Assembly: GCF_030247195.1 (NCBI RefSeq)
Contig: NC_080671.1
Location: forward strand, 27,645,543 to 27,709,542
Length of the DNA: 64,000 bases
Direction of reading: 5' to 3'
Origin: Topomyia yanbarensis
Lineage: Eukaryota > Arthropoda > Insecta > Diptera > Culicidae
The translations under genes were made by a program, and so were the position numbers. Shown here piece after piece: positions 45,098 through 56,823 of the stretch; position 1 is the stretch's first letter; every line of letters begins with the position of its first letter. The notes beneath the pieces were generated by a model. It searched no databases, was not told where the DNA came from, and worked only from the letters and a program-made list of their open reading frames with translations.

Positions 45098-45392
45098 CAC
45101 AGACTAACAGACATAACACTATGAGGAAATTTCCTCAAAAAACATCGATCCGACAAATTTCCCAGAACACTAACTCCACCTTTTATTCACGGTCCCAAAC
45201 ACTCACTTTCTGGTGGGTTACCCCTCAGATTTGGGAACAATGTTTCACTAGTGCTCTATCCCCCATATGCTTGTTCATATATCAGTGGTGCCATAATTGC
45301 AAATGTGGCCACAGTCCCAACTACAAATATATTTGAAATGTCCGTTAAAGCGGGCGAAGCATTGTTTTCGAGTGTTATGTCTGTTAGTCTGT
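45098..45392. mobile_element. hAT-type MITE, 8-bp target duplication
   Basis: ACAGACTAACAGACATAACA at the left faces TGTTATGTCTGTTAGTCTGT at the right. The 8-bp repeat AGTTACAT flanks the element at 45090-45097 and 45393-45400. An 8-bp duplication suits the hAT superfamily. The 97-residue frame across it is not conserved coding sequence. Confidence 0.75.
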
Positions 45393-47985
45393 AGTTACAT
45401 TGAATATTCTGCAACAAATATCCCGTAACCTGTCAAGAGTCATTTTTAAGAGTGATATAAAACTATAAAAGTGCCATGAAACTTCAAATATTACTTGTGT
45501 ATTATATAATCGAAATTTTTTGCAGCTTTCATCCTACGCATAAAATGTGTTTTAACGCTTCCTTGGTTACCCTTTCCTTCTCGCTAACAATGAAAAATGT
45601 ATTTTACCTCTGCAGGCCGTACGCATGATTAGATCAAATACTACGCCTTTTGAATTTTGCTTGCTTAGAGGGTGGCATTTTATCCGTTTTTAGTAGCGTT
45701 GTTGTATAGCAAGCAGCAATCATCGTTACACTTTCACTTCAACGCCGACCAGGGCCGGCGATACACTTTTAGCAGGTAATAAGCATAAGGTGAAGGTAAA
45801 GAATAGGGATTTGTCTCATTATCGCAATACACACGCTTGCATTACAGTTACATTAAATCACTTGCAGTGTAATTGTGCAAATGAAGTTGTCGTGCATTGA
45901 AATTTTCAAATGAGTGCCCGAGATACATAGCGTGGGTAGTACTACCCATACTACCCACGCTATCCGCCGGTCCTGACGCCGACAAAGATTCTTCACAAAT
46001 CTTTGCCATTAAACGATCTGGCTGTCATTGCTTTCTTGCTATCGAACCGTCTGCATATGCACTTATCAGCCACCTACTTATCAGTAACGTCTCGATTTAT
46101 ATTTTGATTATTGAGCTAAATATATTTGAATGCTGCTTTTCCAATTGTGTCTTTAGTTGCGACGAGCCTTCCGTGTGTGCGGAACGAAAAAATCTCTTTG
46201 TGTTGTAACAGTTTCTTTTCAAAAGCATAACAGTAACTTGTTTCGAAGTTATACTAAGTAAAAAATGCAATCGCCAGCTTTTGAGATGATCTACGAAACC
46301 ATCGAAACGAACACTAACATTCTATTCGACTAAATGCATAATAAGCAAATATATTTGCCTGTTATCAAATAGAAAAATTATTACTAAGAGCGGAAATACG
46401 TAACTAATAACATTATAATATTTCAAAGCGCATCTAAATGTGGCGATGTGAAGTAAAGCGACTTTTCCAAAAATGCGTTATCGTCTTGATTTAAACGTTG
46501 TGCACTTGTATATGAACACATAAGAATTACATGTATTGTGGTAGCAGTTGAAAATCGAAATAGTGAAATTGCACCTTTCGATTTTTCTTCTATTTTCAGC
46601 GTGCGCAACTATAGCGCAGCTGGTGTAGATGATGGGCAAGTTTATTTTCTAACATGTACGCAAGATGTGCATTAGTTGCCCACTTTTCAAATAGGGAAAA
46701 AACGAAAGGCGCAAGTTCAATATTTCGATTTTTAACTACAACCAGAATATCATAGACGATAGGCTCTATTATTACCGAAGGACTGCCCTTCCAATGCTTG
46801 TTTTCAGGGATAGACCGTTTCCAGCATCAAACTATGGTCTTGTCAAACTGATTCGGATACGCTCTTCTTCCCTTTGAGGTAGACCCTCGATTAGTGCCAA
46901 AAAAAATAACGCCTCGAGAGCGGATTTTTTCAAGCTCATCTTTTTTGATTTGCGTGTTGTAAATGTGTCAAATATTCCCGGGAAGCGGATCCCTTTTCAC
47001 TCCATTTCAACTGTGGACTCCAACCATCGGTTCGAACCAATGCTATTCACCACAACGAGTTTCCAGCAACGCTCGCTTCGTGGAAAGCGCCATACTTGCA
47101 TGCAGTGTCAACCTGGGTGTCAACAAGAGTGGAAAGAGTGTTATGTTGACATTTTGCTCTACCTTTAGGCGATTCTTTGCTTACATATAACCGATCAGCT
47201 GCTGCTGGATTACCACTAGCTTGCCATAGTTACATCGCACCGAGTGAAAGAAATGTAAATAAAAGCGTGTACGCAGGTTTATACTAGCATAAATAAGTTT
47301 AATCATTTCGCTGACGGGAATAGGAAGGAATTGATAGCTGCGCTGCTTAGGACCAGTGACTACTTCGGAAGAGATAAAGGTGAGCATGATGTTAAGTGTG
47401 TTTCAAGTATATCTATCTGGCTTTGCTCCTGAATATAGACTAGAAGTGTACTTGTGTTAGAATCGGAAGTGAGGTGAAGTGGGATTATGTAAACAAGTGA
47501 ATCTTGTTTGAGTTCGATGAATTTGTTTGGACCTTTTTATTTATAGCAAGTAAGCAATTGAAATCCTATAATTAATTTAATGCTAAATGGCATATTCGAG
47601 TGCATTTAATTTCTAATTTTGTGGGATTCTAATATAAAGCCTATCGAAATAAGTAGTATTTTTCCTCATGGCAAGCTGATAAATTTAATTTTTTATTTTT
47701 TAAAGCCAAAGAAACAAAGTACAATGGGTCTCCACTGAAAAGTTTTATTCGCCAATAATATTCATTATCATTCTGAATCCAACATACCGATGTATGACGG
47801 GTCACAGAGGGGGTGCTCGACTCACCCATAGAGAAGCAATCGTAAAAACCGCGTGAATTGGAGAATTTCGTCCAACAGCATGCTCCAACGTTATGATGCA
47901 GTACATTAAATAACAGAATGTGTACCTAGTTCTTGTTACGCTGTCCACGGTATGGTTTGTCCGAAAAAGGGTACCTTAACTGTTA
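45393..47985. other. Gene-free stretch
   Basis: A small hairpin at 45927-45961 (TAGCGTGGGTAGT facing ACTACCCACGCTA) is the only defined structure. No exon or domain was recognised; frames at 45897-47190 are short and unrelated to known families. Confidence 0.4.
45927..45961. repeat. Short hairpin, 13-bp arms
   Basis: TAGCGTGGGTAGT and its complement ACTACCCACGCTA are separated by nine bases that themselves read ACTACCCAT. Function unknown. Confidence 0.55.
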
Positions 47986-47994
47986 TGTGTCCAA

Positions 47995-48790
47995 CAAAAA
48001 ACACCTTTAACAAGCCAACGTGGGTACCCGGGTACCCACAAATTGAAATGCTCATAACTATGGCTTCCTTTATCCGATTTGGACACTTTTAGATTTTTTG
48101 GATTCAGGAACTCGTCCATTTTTTGATTTGTTAAACTGAACCGGATGAATGGATCTGGTGCTTGGTAATCCGGATTTTCCGGGGGTGATGTTGCAGTACA
48201 AGGGTATGATTTGTAAATTTCAATAATGTCCTAGCAATATGAGTATCAAAACTCTTCAAATTGTCACGGAAGTCTGTTATTTATTGTTACGGGACCCTAT
48301 GGCAATTTGAAAAATGGAATTTGAATGGAATGGCCACTCACGGCCTCACGGGAACCTGCTCCGGAATGTCCGTTCCGGGGTCAAATCACCAAATGGTTCC
48401 AAAACCACGAGATACAGCTTACTGATACAATTCCAAGAATTTTGATGCTTATATTGCTAGTATTCCATTGAAGTTCACAAATAGTATCCCAGCACTGGAA
48501 CCTGCTTCCGGAAACCCGGATTCCCGGGAACCGAATGAGGTAACATATCTACAATGAGTGACTTTTTTTACATTTCTTACAAAAGAAATGTATAGGATTC
48601 GCTCAAACTTTTTCCGAGGCCCGGAAGGCCGAGTCTCATATACCAATCGACTCAGCTCGATAAATTGAGACAATGTCTGTATGTGTGTATGTATGTATGT
48701 ACAAAATGTCATATAATTATCTCAGCAATGGCTGAACCGATCTTAATGACACTAGTTTTAAATGAAAGGCCTAACGTGCCTATTTGACAC
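47995..48790. repeat. Mosquito-type dispersed repeat with GGGTACCCGGGTACCC palindrome
   Basis: It opens with the perfect palindrome GTGGGTACCCGGGTACCCAC and continues through GGAACCTGCTCCGGAATG and TACATTTCTTACAAAAGAAA. GGCCGAGTCTCATATACCAA, a (GTAT)n stretch and CAATGGCTGAACCGATCTTA follow. I recognise these phrases as belonging to abundant mosquito repeats; the class is uncertain. The frame at 48449-48712 is part of it. Confidence 0.5.
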
Positions 48791-50216
48791 TATTAATTTT
48801 GTTTTTCGATATGTTGTTTACTTTCTGAGATATAAGTCATTTTGTCAAAACATTGCAGGTTTTTAGTAAATAACTTTCGAACAAAGCAACATTGTCCCAC
48901 AATATGCACATAGTTAGAAACCTTGTAAAAACACCTTTCTATCAAGCTATATACTGTCAAAATCCGCTCACGAGCGACGGGCATTAAACATTTTGTTTTT
49001 CTATTCCTCGCTTACCAATTTTCACCAATTAAAAGGAGACCGTTTCATACAGAGTATCGCTTTACAGGTGTTTTAGGGGCAAAACTAAACCGATTTTGAA
49101 TATCGGGGTATTAAAACACATCTACGTGGTTCAAGAAATTCGATTTTGAAGACATTTTGTGAATTACCTATATAATAACAGAACTATTTCTCAAAAATCA
49201 ATATGTAAGTTCACTTCAAAAACAAAATAATGTGCTCAAGATGAAAATTTTTCTAGAGTTCATGTATTTATCCCATGGATTAGGCGTTGCGTGCAATCGT
49301 GAAGTAAATGTTGGATGGTATATAACTATACAGATCATCAAGTAATTCACCTAGTAGTAAGATAAAAGACTTCTCATACAATTATACTCGTGGCGTCACC
49401 AAAAGAAACTGTATTTTTGAATCCCAAAACTGTACCAAAAATTTAGCTCTTTGCAAGATTTAGATTATATTGGTTATGGCGCAAAAGTTACTACTTACAT
49501 TATTTATTATAAGGATGTAAGGAATCAATGTATCGCATAATATACCTATAAAAATAAGGTCTCGGCATTAACCATCATTTGTCATTCCTCACATGCCCCA
49601 CCCCCATCTCTATCTCACTATCGCTCTCTATCTCTCCGTTCGTGTTCATGGCAACTGTCACGACTCACATATATCTTGTTATTTCTCTATCCATTTCTAA
49701 GTTGTGTGATAAGATCCTCTGCCAATCTTTTTTTTTTTTAAATTGCCCACCACACTCCCCCACACCAAAGAACTCATACAAGAGCCCCTTGGTAGTGGAC
49801 GCAACTTGTCTCAGCCCATGAACAATGGCAACAAAAACAAATAAAACAAACTGAGCTGAAACAGACATTTATTGATGTGCAATTAGGTTAAGATAATTAA
49901 CTAAGGTGGAATCCCAGTGAAAATAGATTTCCTGTTAAGGGATCCGCATTATAAATTAAATTAAAGTTAAATACTGCTGACGGATGTTTACCTTAAATTA
50001 CATAATAATATCATTAATTCAATATTTCGTTAAGCCTATGTTTAAAGTACTGTTTCAATCTAGCCTTGAAGATGGTACGATTGTCGATTCTCTGCATGTC
50101 AAGTGGAAGTGCATTAAATTTGGTAGGGCCAATAAAAAGAATGCGCTTTTGGCCAAGGTTTGTGGCTGCTCGAATGCGTTGCAAGTTACTATTTCGACGT
50201 GTTGAACGAGAATGTG
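48791..50216. other. Gene-free stretch; may include the CR1-like element's 3' UTR
   Basis: No host gene was recognised. The last few hundred bases before 50217 may be the 3' UTR of the minus-strand non-LTR element, but I could not find its terminal repeat or target duplication. Confidence 0.35.
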
Positions 50217-51155
50217 TTAAAGTTGTAAAATGTATATTATGCTGCGCGATGGAGTTATGTAGATTGTCGTGTATGAATCATAGTGTTTGTCACATAAGTG
50301 GGCTATGGGTAAAATATTGTGGGCACTTTCAGAGTATAACAACAAAGTCGAATATAAAAGTGGTTTATTAAATATAATTTTCAGGGATCTGTTTTGTAGT
50401 GTTTGTAGCTTTTTAAGGTGAGAGCTCGCTGCTCGCCCCCATACCGATACTAAGTAGTTAAGTTGTGAATGAATGTATGCAAAGTAGTAGTTCAACAGAG
50501 CTCGCTGGGGAACAAACGCTTTAACTCTCCACAAAATACCACAAGAGGATGCCACATGCTTTTCGACAAATTTTTTATGGTGTGTCCAGGATAACGTAGG
50601 ATCTAAGTGTATACCCAAATATTTCAAACAGTCCACATTTTCAATTGTACAATCTCTAAGTTTGGGATGATGATGTGTTGGTAAAGTTTTCCGTATGGAT
50701 CGGAAGATCATGTACTTAGTTTTGGAAAGGTTTAGTGATAATAAACTTGCTTTGAAATATTGGTCGAGAACACTTAGATCGTTATCGATCGAGTTAATAA
50801 TAGTATTGACATCATTGTTGGGATAAAACAGATCTGTGTCATCAGCAAACAGTCTAGGAGTTCCAGTAAGCCTCAAGTTACCTAGGTCATTAATATACAA
50901 CAGAAATAACAAAGGTCCTATATTACTACCTTGAGGGACACCGATTCCAATGGGAGCAAGGCTACTACGTTCACCATCCACAGATACAAATTGCTTTCTA
51001 TTCGTCAGGTAACTATGAATAACAGAATGAGCAATGCCCCTGATACCGTAACATTCAAGCTTGGCCAGCAGTATTGTGTGGTCCAAAGTGTCAAATGCTT
51101 TTTTAAGGTCTAGAAATAGAGCACCAACAATGTTTTTACGATCCACTTCGCTCAT
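50217..51155 (-). pseudogene. CR1-like reverse transcriptase, C-terminal part
   Basis: A 312-residue frame covers RT motifs from block 3 (ALFLDLKKAFDTLDH, residues 12-26) through GVPQGSNIGPLLFLLYIND (72-90) and the catalytic FADD (103-106) to the thumb (KYLGIHLD). It is in a different frame from the upstream RT portion at 51231-51845, so at least one frameshift separates them. There is no RNase H domain. Confidence 0.85.
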
Positions 51156-51230
51156 TATTAGATCAACTAATTCAATTATAGCAGTTTGGGTGCTAGAGCC
51201 TTGTCTAAACGCTGTGTTTGTTCAAAAATT

Positions 51231-51845
51231 CTAATAATCTAGCAACAAATAGTTTTTCGAGGTTTTTGTTGAAAACGGACAGTGTAGATATAGGACGATA
51301 ATTATTACAATCACAATCCCTGATTTAAAAACAGGGATGACTTTAGCCACTTTGAGACAGTCAGGGTAATAACCAGATTGAACAATTATGTTGAAACATT
51401 GAGAAAGGATTCTAGACAAAGCGCAAGAATTTTCTTTTAACATATTGACAGGAATGTTATCAGGGCCACTACTCTTCTTATTATCTAGGCTATGTATCAG
51501 CATAATTACTTCGTTTGTTGATGAAGGACGCAAAAATATTGACTCACGGACGCGACGAACATTACTTAAAGGACACATGTTTGAGAAGGTGGGGATATCA
51601 TTTGACAGTTTTTGCCCTATACTAGAGAAGAAGACATTAAAAGTCTCACAGACTTCTGCATTATTGTTGATTTTTTTACCATCGACAATTAGATTTATCT
51701 GGTCGCTTTTCTTTGCTAAACCAAAAGTGCTTTTTAGGTTTTTCCATAGTTTTGAATGTGGTGTGTTAGTAAGAAGGTTCTCATAGAAAGATTTTTTTAC
51801 CCGTCGTTTTGTGGCATCTACCTTTTTGGATACATGCAATAGCAT
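51231..51845 (-). pseudogene. CR1-like reverse transcriptase, N-terminal part
   Basis: This contains the linker and fingers of the RT: KLWKNLKSTFG, then LDNKKSSGPDNIPVNMLK, then LKVAKVIPVFKSG. The expected NYRPIS block follows but is frameshifted. The frame then breaks before the AFRQGSST-type block. It joins functionally to 50217-51155. Confidence 0.8.
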
Positions 51846-52055
51846 TTACTTTAGATGTTGATCCGCGGGATTACTTTTGAGACGTTGAAGGTAATTGCTC
51901 TTTATTTTTACTAGAGTCCATAAACCCAAAGTCATCCAGGGACAGTGAGTGCCTTTCACTTTAACTGTTTTAGTTATTGTTTTCGTATGACGTTGAAGTA
52001 ATGAGTTGTATGTGGATGCGATAGATTGAATAGTAGATTCCGCGTCGACAATGAC

Positions 52056-52366
52056 CAGGGTGGCCAGATAGAATTCCTTAATATCGGTAGGGTCACTAAA
52101 AGTTTATCAGTAGTTATCGGTAGGCCGGGTTGTTGTCCCAAAAACATAGTATTGACATAGAACTGTAAAATACTGACAACACAGATCTCAGACCAAATCC
52201 AACAAAAAAATGAATGTTGAGTAGGATGTGTTCAAAATCAATAAAAATCGGTAGTTTTCGGTAGGAATAACAAAATATCGGTAGTTTTGCCTTGGTCGTC
52301 TGTGAATCGGTAGGGAAGACCAAAATCGGTAGGATTACCGATAAATCGGTAGGTCTGGCCACCCTG
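52056..52366. mobile_element. hAT-type MITE nested in the CR1-like element
   Basis: Termini CAGGGTGGCCAGA and TCTGGCCACCCTG are perfectly inverted, and the 8-bp repeat ACAATGAC flanks the element at 52048-52055 and 52367-52374. Both the length of the duplication and the CAGGG start suit hAT. The 311-bp interior carries eight copies of TCGGTAG in the same orientation, unevenly spaced. The insertion postdates the retrotransposon. Confidence 0.9.
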
Positions 52367-52585
52367 ACAATGACATCAATACCATTAACGAAGCTGGAAA
52401 ACTCGTGGTTAAGTTGACGATGGTTAACAATTTTTTGGTAAGCAACATTGGTTCCCTTTCAGCTGTAATTTTAAAAGTTGTTAAGATCTGAGAGTGGTCA
52501 CTCAGATTGTTAAATATTGTGTCATTGCGCACTCAATTTACATCGTGCAGTTTGCATAGCACATGATCAAGTATGTTTTCGCTAA

Positions 52586-53357
52586 GGGGCCATGCATAAA
52601 TGACGTAGCATTTTGGGGGGTAGGGAGGGTATACCAAATTTGTGTGACGAGGGGGAGGGTAGGGTCAGAAGTTGTGCGACGTAGCATTAAGTTTAAAACC
52701 CATTGTTTAGAGACAACAATTTAATGATCATCCATTCCCAAGAGAAATAAATTTAAATTCAAACAAGTTACTTTTGATGCGGTTTTTTCATGAGGTAAAT
52801 TTTACGATTCGCGGAATTGCAAGTTCGCGAAAATACAAAAAGATTTTGTATGCGGATTTAACTTGCTATATTAGTTAGCTAATGTTGCTAATTAGTAGAC
52901 TTAGTTTGAAAGCTGAATTAAATTTTAACTTCGGATTCAACCAAACAAAATTTAGTAATTTAGATGAACGTATGCTTCTTACAATCATTGGCGGCTGCAC
53001 GATTGTGAACTGAGAGAACTTCTCTTCATGCTCCCTTTGACTTATAAAATTCAAAACAAAACTATCAACACTATATTTGTCATGAAATGGGCTTATTTTG
53101 CACGCAATTTGCTGTTATAATGAAAATGTTGATAAAAGTCGTCAAACATTTTGAAAGGACATGTATTTAAAATAATTGAAAAACATATGTAATTTTTTTC
53201 ATCTCCCGGGCGCTTTGCATGGGACGAGGGGGAGGGGGTAGGTAAATGCTACGTTATTTGCGAGGGGGAGGTTAGAATTTTGTGACCAAATGCTACGTGG
53301 GGGGAGGGAGGGGTCAAAAATCGCCGAAAAAAAGCTACGTCATTTGTGTACGGCCCC
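52586..53357. mobile_element. Harbinger-like MITE nested in the CR1-like element
   Basis: GGGGCCATGCATAAATGACG at the left and CGTCATTTGTGTACGGCCCC at the right are imperfect inverted repeats, and TAA flanks both ends (52583-52585 and 53358-53360). The termini match those of the MITE at 14507-14800 (ATAAATGACGTAGCATT). The 772-bp interior has G-rich runs near both ends and no transposase. Confidence 0.8.
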
Positions 53358-53677
53358 TAATTAGTCTGGTAGGAAAAACATTTGTATAAATAAAGTCATA
53401 AGATTCCAAGAGAATTTTATATCTTCTAACAATATTGTTATTAGCAAGATTAATTGATTAATTAATTAACATTTACATCACCTACAATAGCACACGAGTG
53501 CTTCGATTGGACTGAACACATAAAATTTTCTAAATAGGCTGAGAAATCATTGAAATCAAAGCTAGGAGGACGGTAAATTCCATGAACATCATAAAACTGT
53601 CCTTTGATAAACAGTTCGATGTGAATGTGATGAAATCCTTCTGCGGTATAGTTTTTTACAATTCTATGTTTGATAGT

Positions 53678-53980
53678 CTAATTGACATACACAGCTAAAC
53701 CTCCGCTAGAGTGTTGCCTGCACGCGAAAAATGCTTTGAAATGTGGTATTTCATAGAGAGCACAATTGTCGTCTTTTAACCATGTCTCACCAATCACTAT
53801 AACATCTATGGAAGTTTCACAACTGTCAAGGGTTTGCAAAATTTCATCAAATTTAGAGAGATTGTTTATACCTCTTACGTTCCACTGCAAAATTTTTAGT
53901 GTCTGGTTATCATTATTTATATAATTGTCATTAAAATCGTAAATATGGTCGATAGAAATTTTTTTGATTGTATTAGCCAT
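53678..53980 (-). pseudogene. CR1-like AP-endonuclease N-terminus
   Basis: The frame reads LKILQWNVRGINN (first endonuclease block, catalytic Asn) and VIVIGETWL (second block, catalytic Glu), then SSGGLAVYVN. It stops at 53678, and the rest of the endonuclease towards 53390 is degraded and then interrupted by the nested MITE. Confidence 0.8.
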
Positions 53981-54027
53981 TGGATTTGCTTGAATTCAAG
54001 TTTTATGCTGGATTGTTAACTACATTC

Positions 54028-55203
54028 TTAATTTCGTTTTCGCTTAGGGGCAGATTGTTGTGGTGAAGAAGAGGCAGATTTTACACTTTTGTAATTATTT
54101 ATGATTCGATCAAGGTCATGTTTGCTACCAATTCTTTCAATTTTAGAATGTTCATCCTTTTTTACTAATATCATTCCTCCACGACTAGGCCATACAAATT
54201 TAATATTAAGAAGTTTTTGGGATTCACGCATTTCTTTTAACAATTCTAGTGACAAGGCTGACAGTTTTTCGCGGATCGCGACTTTCATTGCATTTCCGTT
54301 TACATTTAGTGCTTCATCCATCGTCGTAGTTAACAATGGGCCAAATTGTTGCTTTTTGTCAAGCAACAATTCTTTCAAATTTGTGTTTTTGAAAACAACT
54401 CTAATCGGAATTATAGCATTATTATTTTTATTGTTAGAGTACAATCTGGTCGACGAAACAAGGGAATCAGAGGACAAATTAACACCGGTACATTTAAACG
54501 TTTTCAGCACGAGATCAGTTACATTTTCGTTAGGCAGTGAGGGTAAACCAAGTATCATTACATTATTTTCTATTGTTTTCTTATTTTCTTTATCAAAATT
54601 CATTTCAAGTTTATTGAAAGTGGTAGAAAGCGACAATTGAGAAGATTTTAAAGCGTTAAGTTCATGTGTTAAACGTTCATTCTCAGATTTTAAATCTTTG
54701 AACTCCGACACGATAGTATCGAACTTCTCAGACAGAAAATTCTAAGACGACTCTATAGCATTAGTTAGCATTTTGACCTCCTCCGTCACTTGCTGCATTT
54801 GAGCAGACACAACACTGGCCACAGTCGCATTTAGTTTGCTGCTAATTGATGATAAAAAAGAATTTTTATTATTTTGCATGTCAATGATGCGTTTATAGAT
54901 ATCTGTACATTTTACCGAGCAAAAGTAAGCTTTTTGTTTAATTCGTTTTGCTGCCACACCCGTAATGCCTCGGCATTTCAAGTGAACAGCAGCAAAACAA
55001 AACAAACATATCAAAAGCTCATTTTGGTCGGATTCTAGTTGCTGACAAACTCCACAAGTCATTTTACTTTCCCAATCCATACCAATCGTGAACGCTAGAC
55101 ACAGGCACTGTAAAACACAGATCAACAATTTACGAAATAAAACAAAGCAAAAATAAATAAATAAATAAATAGAGAGCACATCAATGAGGTTAAAAAAACC
55201 CAA
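54028..55203 (-). pseudogene. CR1-like ORF1 with PHD-type zinc finger, one in-frame stop
   Basis: Two listed frames are one ORF interrupted by a single TAG at 54742-54744: the codons on either side continue in the same phase (AIESS, stop, NFLSEKF). The N-terminal half has a Cys-rich finger: CGVCQQ, then CLFCFAAVHLKC, then YFCSVKC. A coiled coil (LKSENERLTHELNALK) and an RNA-binding-like C-terminal half follow. The likely start is the Met before DWESKMTCGVC at about 55082; the hydrophobic extension upstream is probably untranslated. This looks like a fairly recent inactivation. Confidence 0.75.
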
Positions 55204-55489
55204 ATGGGGAAAAAACCTTGAATGAAACCATTACCCAGAGTATGCAGTAGGAACGCAAACAATTCACCAGAGCTCGGTGTTCAGCACAGTCCACTGATGA
55301 TATAGAATATATGGAGCACAACACTTACCCTTAAACAGTCCTGTAGGGTGCCGGGTGTCCGACTGTAAACCAAACAACTAAAGTACCCCCCAGAATCTAC
55401 TGATCAAGAGGCTAATGCGGCAAACGGTACACAGCAATCGGTCTATCAATCAAATCTGCCTCTGCACAGCCACAACACTTATAAAGAAG

Positions 55490-55790
55490 TTCACACCATG
55501 CCACACTTACTGTTTGTGGACAGCTTGCGCCCAGCGAGAATCCCCTTTACACAGATACAAGTGCCGCTGCCGAAAAGAGACAGAACCGCTATCCACCGGC
55601 GATGCACCGTTCTGAGGTTCAACCACAGCCACTCAAAAGAGCTCAAACTATCACTCTTACTGTATGTAGACAGCTTGCGCGTAGCGAGCACCTCCAGCAC
55701 ACGTAGTGTACTATGAGCGCCGTTGCCGAAAAACGATACACAACGCCTGGCAGTGCATTGAAAGATGTACTAGATCACTTTTCCCGATAT
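55490..55790 (-). repeat. Two tandem units of about 155 bp upstream of ORF1
   Basis: GACAGCTTGCGC recurs at about 55519 and 55669, and GCCG(C/T)TGCCGAAAA at about 55562 and 55720. This indicates two degenerate units 150-158 bp apart. Tandem 5' UTR monomers are common in non-LTR elements as promoter units, so this may be the retrotransposon's 5' UTR. The several short frames here are not genes. Confidence 0.5.
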
Positions 55791-55959
55791 TGCGTACACC
55801 AATCGACGCTCGACCCACGGGGCAACGATTGCAGTGTCGCATACAGGGGAACGAGCAACACCACAGCTGACCGATATACAGACAAGCGGATACTACCACA
55901 ACAACTATAGCACAAGATGGACTAACGAATAATAATTTGGGCAGAGAAACCCTAAATTA

Positions 55960-56815
55960 TTTTCGGTCAAAACTATCGATCCTCCGGCACTTATTCACGA
56001 ACCTCCAATCTACACTGGTTACAGGTACACTAAATCACAAATTACAATAAAAATATCTTTAAGGAAGTAAAAATACAACACTAATTGGCAAAGAATAGCA
56101 GCTCTTAGAAAAGAGCAACGATCGCCGTCAACAGAGTTGCCAGGTTTGATGTTTATTTATTAATATTCAAGCTAATTTCATGTGTGCGATGTAATTGTGA
56201 AGGTTTGAGAAAACAAAAATGTTTTTTGTCTGCTGTTACCCTATTATTTTCTTTGCATTTTAGTGTAGAAGACATTCGCGGAAACAAGTTTAATAGTACA
56301 CCCGACAGGTCAAATGAAATATTTCTAGCCCTGACAAAATTTTCAAAATATTTACTTTACGGGAAAATTACAACTACAAGGTGAAATAGGTATTTCGAAA
56401 CGTTGCACTATGGGTAGACAGGTGACCATCGAAAACTACATCAACTCAAATTTAATTCAGTTCTATTCAAAGCTTGTATATACACTATAATTAAGGTTTA
56501 ATTCATGGGTCTCTCAGAAAAATATGTGGCTTAATTGGGTAATATGGACGATTGACGATGACCATTTTCAAAAGAGACATTCCACGTGCGATATTTCAAC
56601 TCTTCGTATCTCTATTGAATTTTGAATGAAACATATGCTCAAGTATGTCATGTTAAAACTAAGAACACCTTTTTGTGATGATATTATTGAAAATGCACAT
56701 ACGTTGTATTGGTATGAACTTTCATGAAAAATAACGAATTAGATCCGGAAAAAGATGTCTCCCAAAATCCCCACTCTTAATTGGGGATGCAAGTACAATG
56801 TGTCTTCTATCTTAT
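55960..56815. other. Gene-free stretch
   Basis: Nothing recognisable. Short frames only. Confidence 0.4.
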
Positions 56816-56823
56816 CATTTATT

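Larger units (their letters stand above)
50217..55203 (-). mobile_element. CR1-like non-LTR retrotransposon with nested insertions
   Basis: On the minus strand, in order: ORF1 with a PHD-like zinc finger and coiled coil (55203 to 54028), an endonuclease start (53980 to about 53680), two nested MITEs (53357-52586 and 52366-52056), and a reverse transcriptase (51845 to 50217). Removing the MITEs brings endonuclease and RT closer to their usual spacing. A PHD-type finger in ORF1 and this RT style suit the CR1/L2 group. The copy has stops and frameshifts and is dead. Its 5' UTR may extend to about 55800. Confidence 0.8.

Noticed and set aside
55415..55910. Several short frames on both strands upstream of the CR1-like ORF1
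   Set aside because: They fall in a tandemly repeated, probably untranslated region; none has a recognisable domain.
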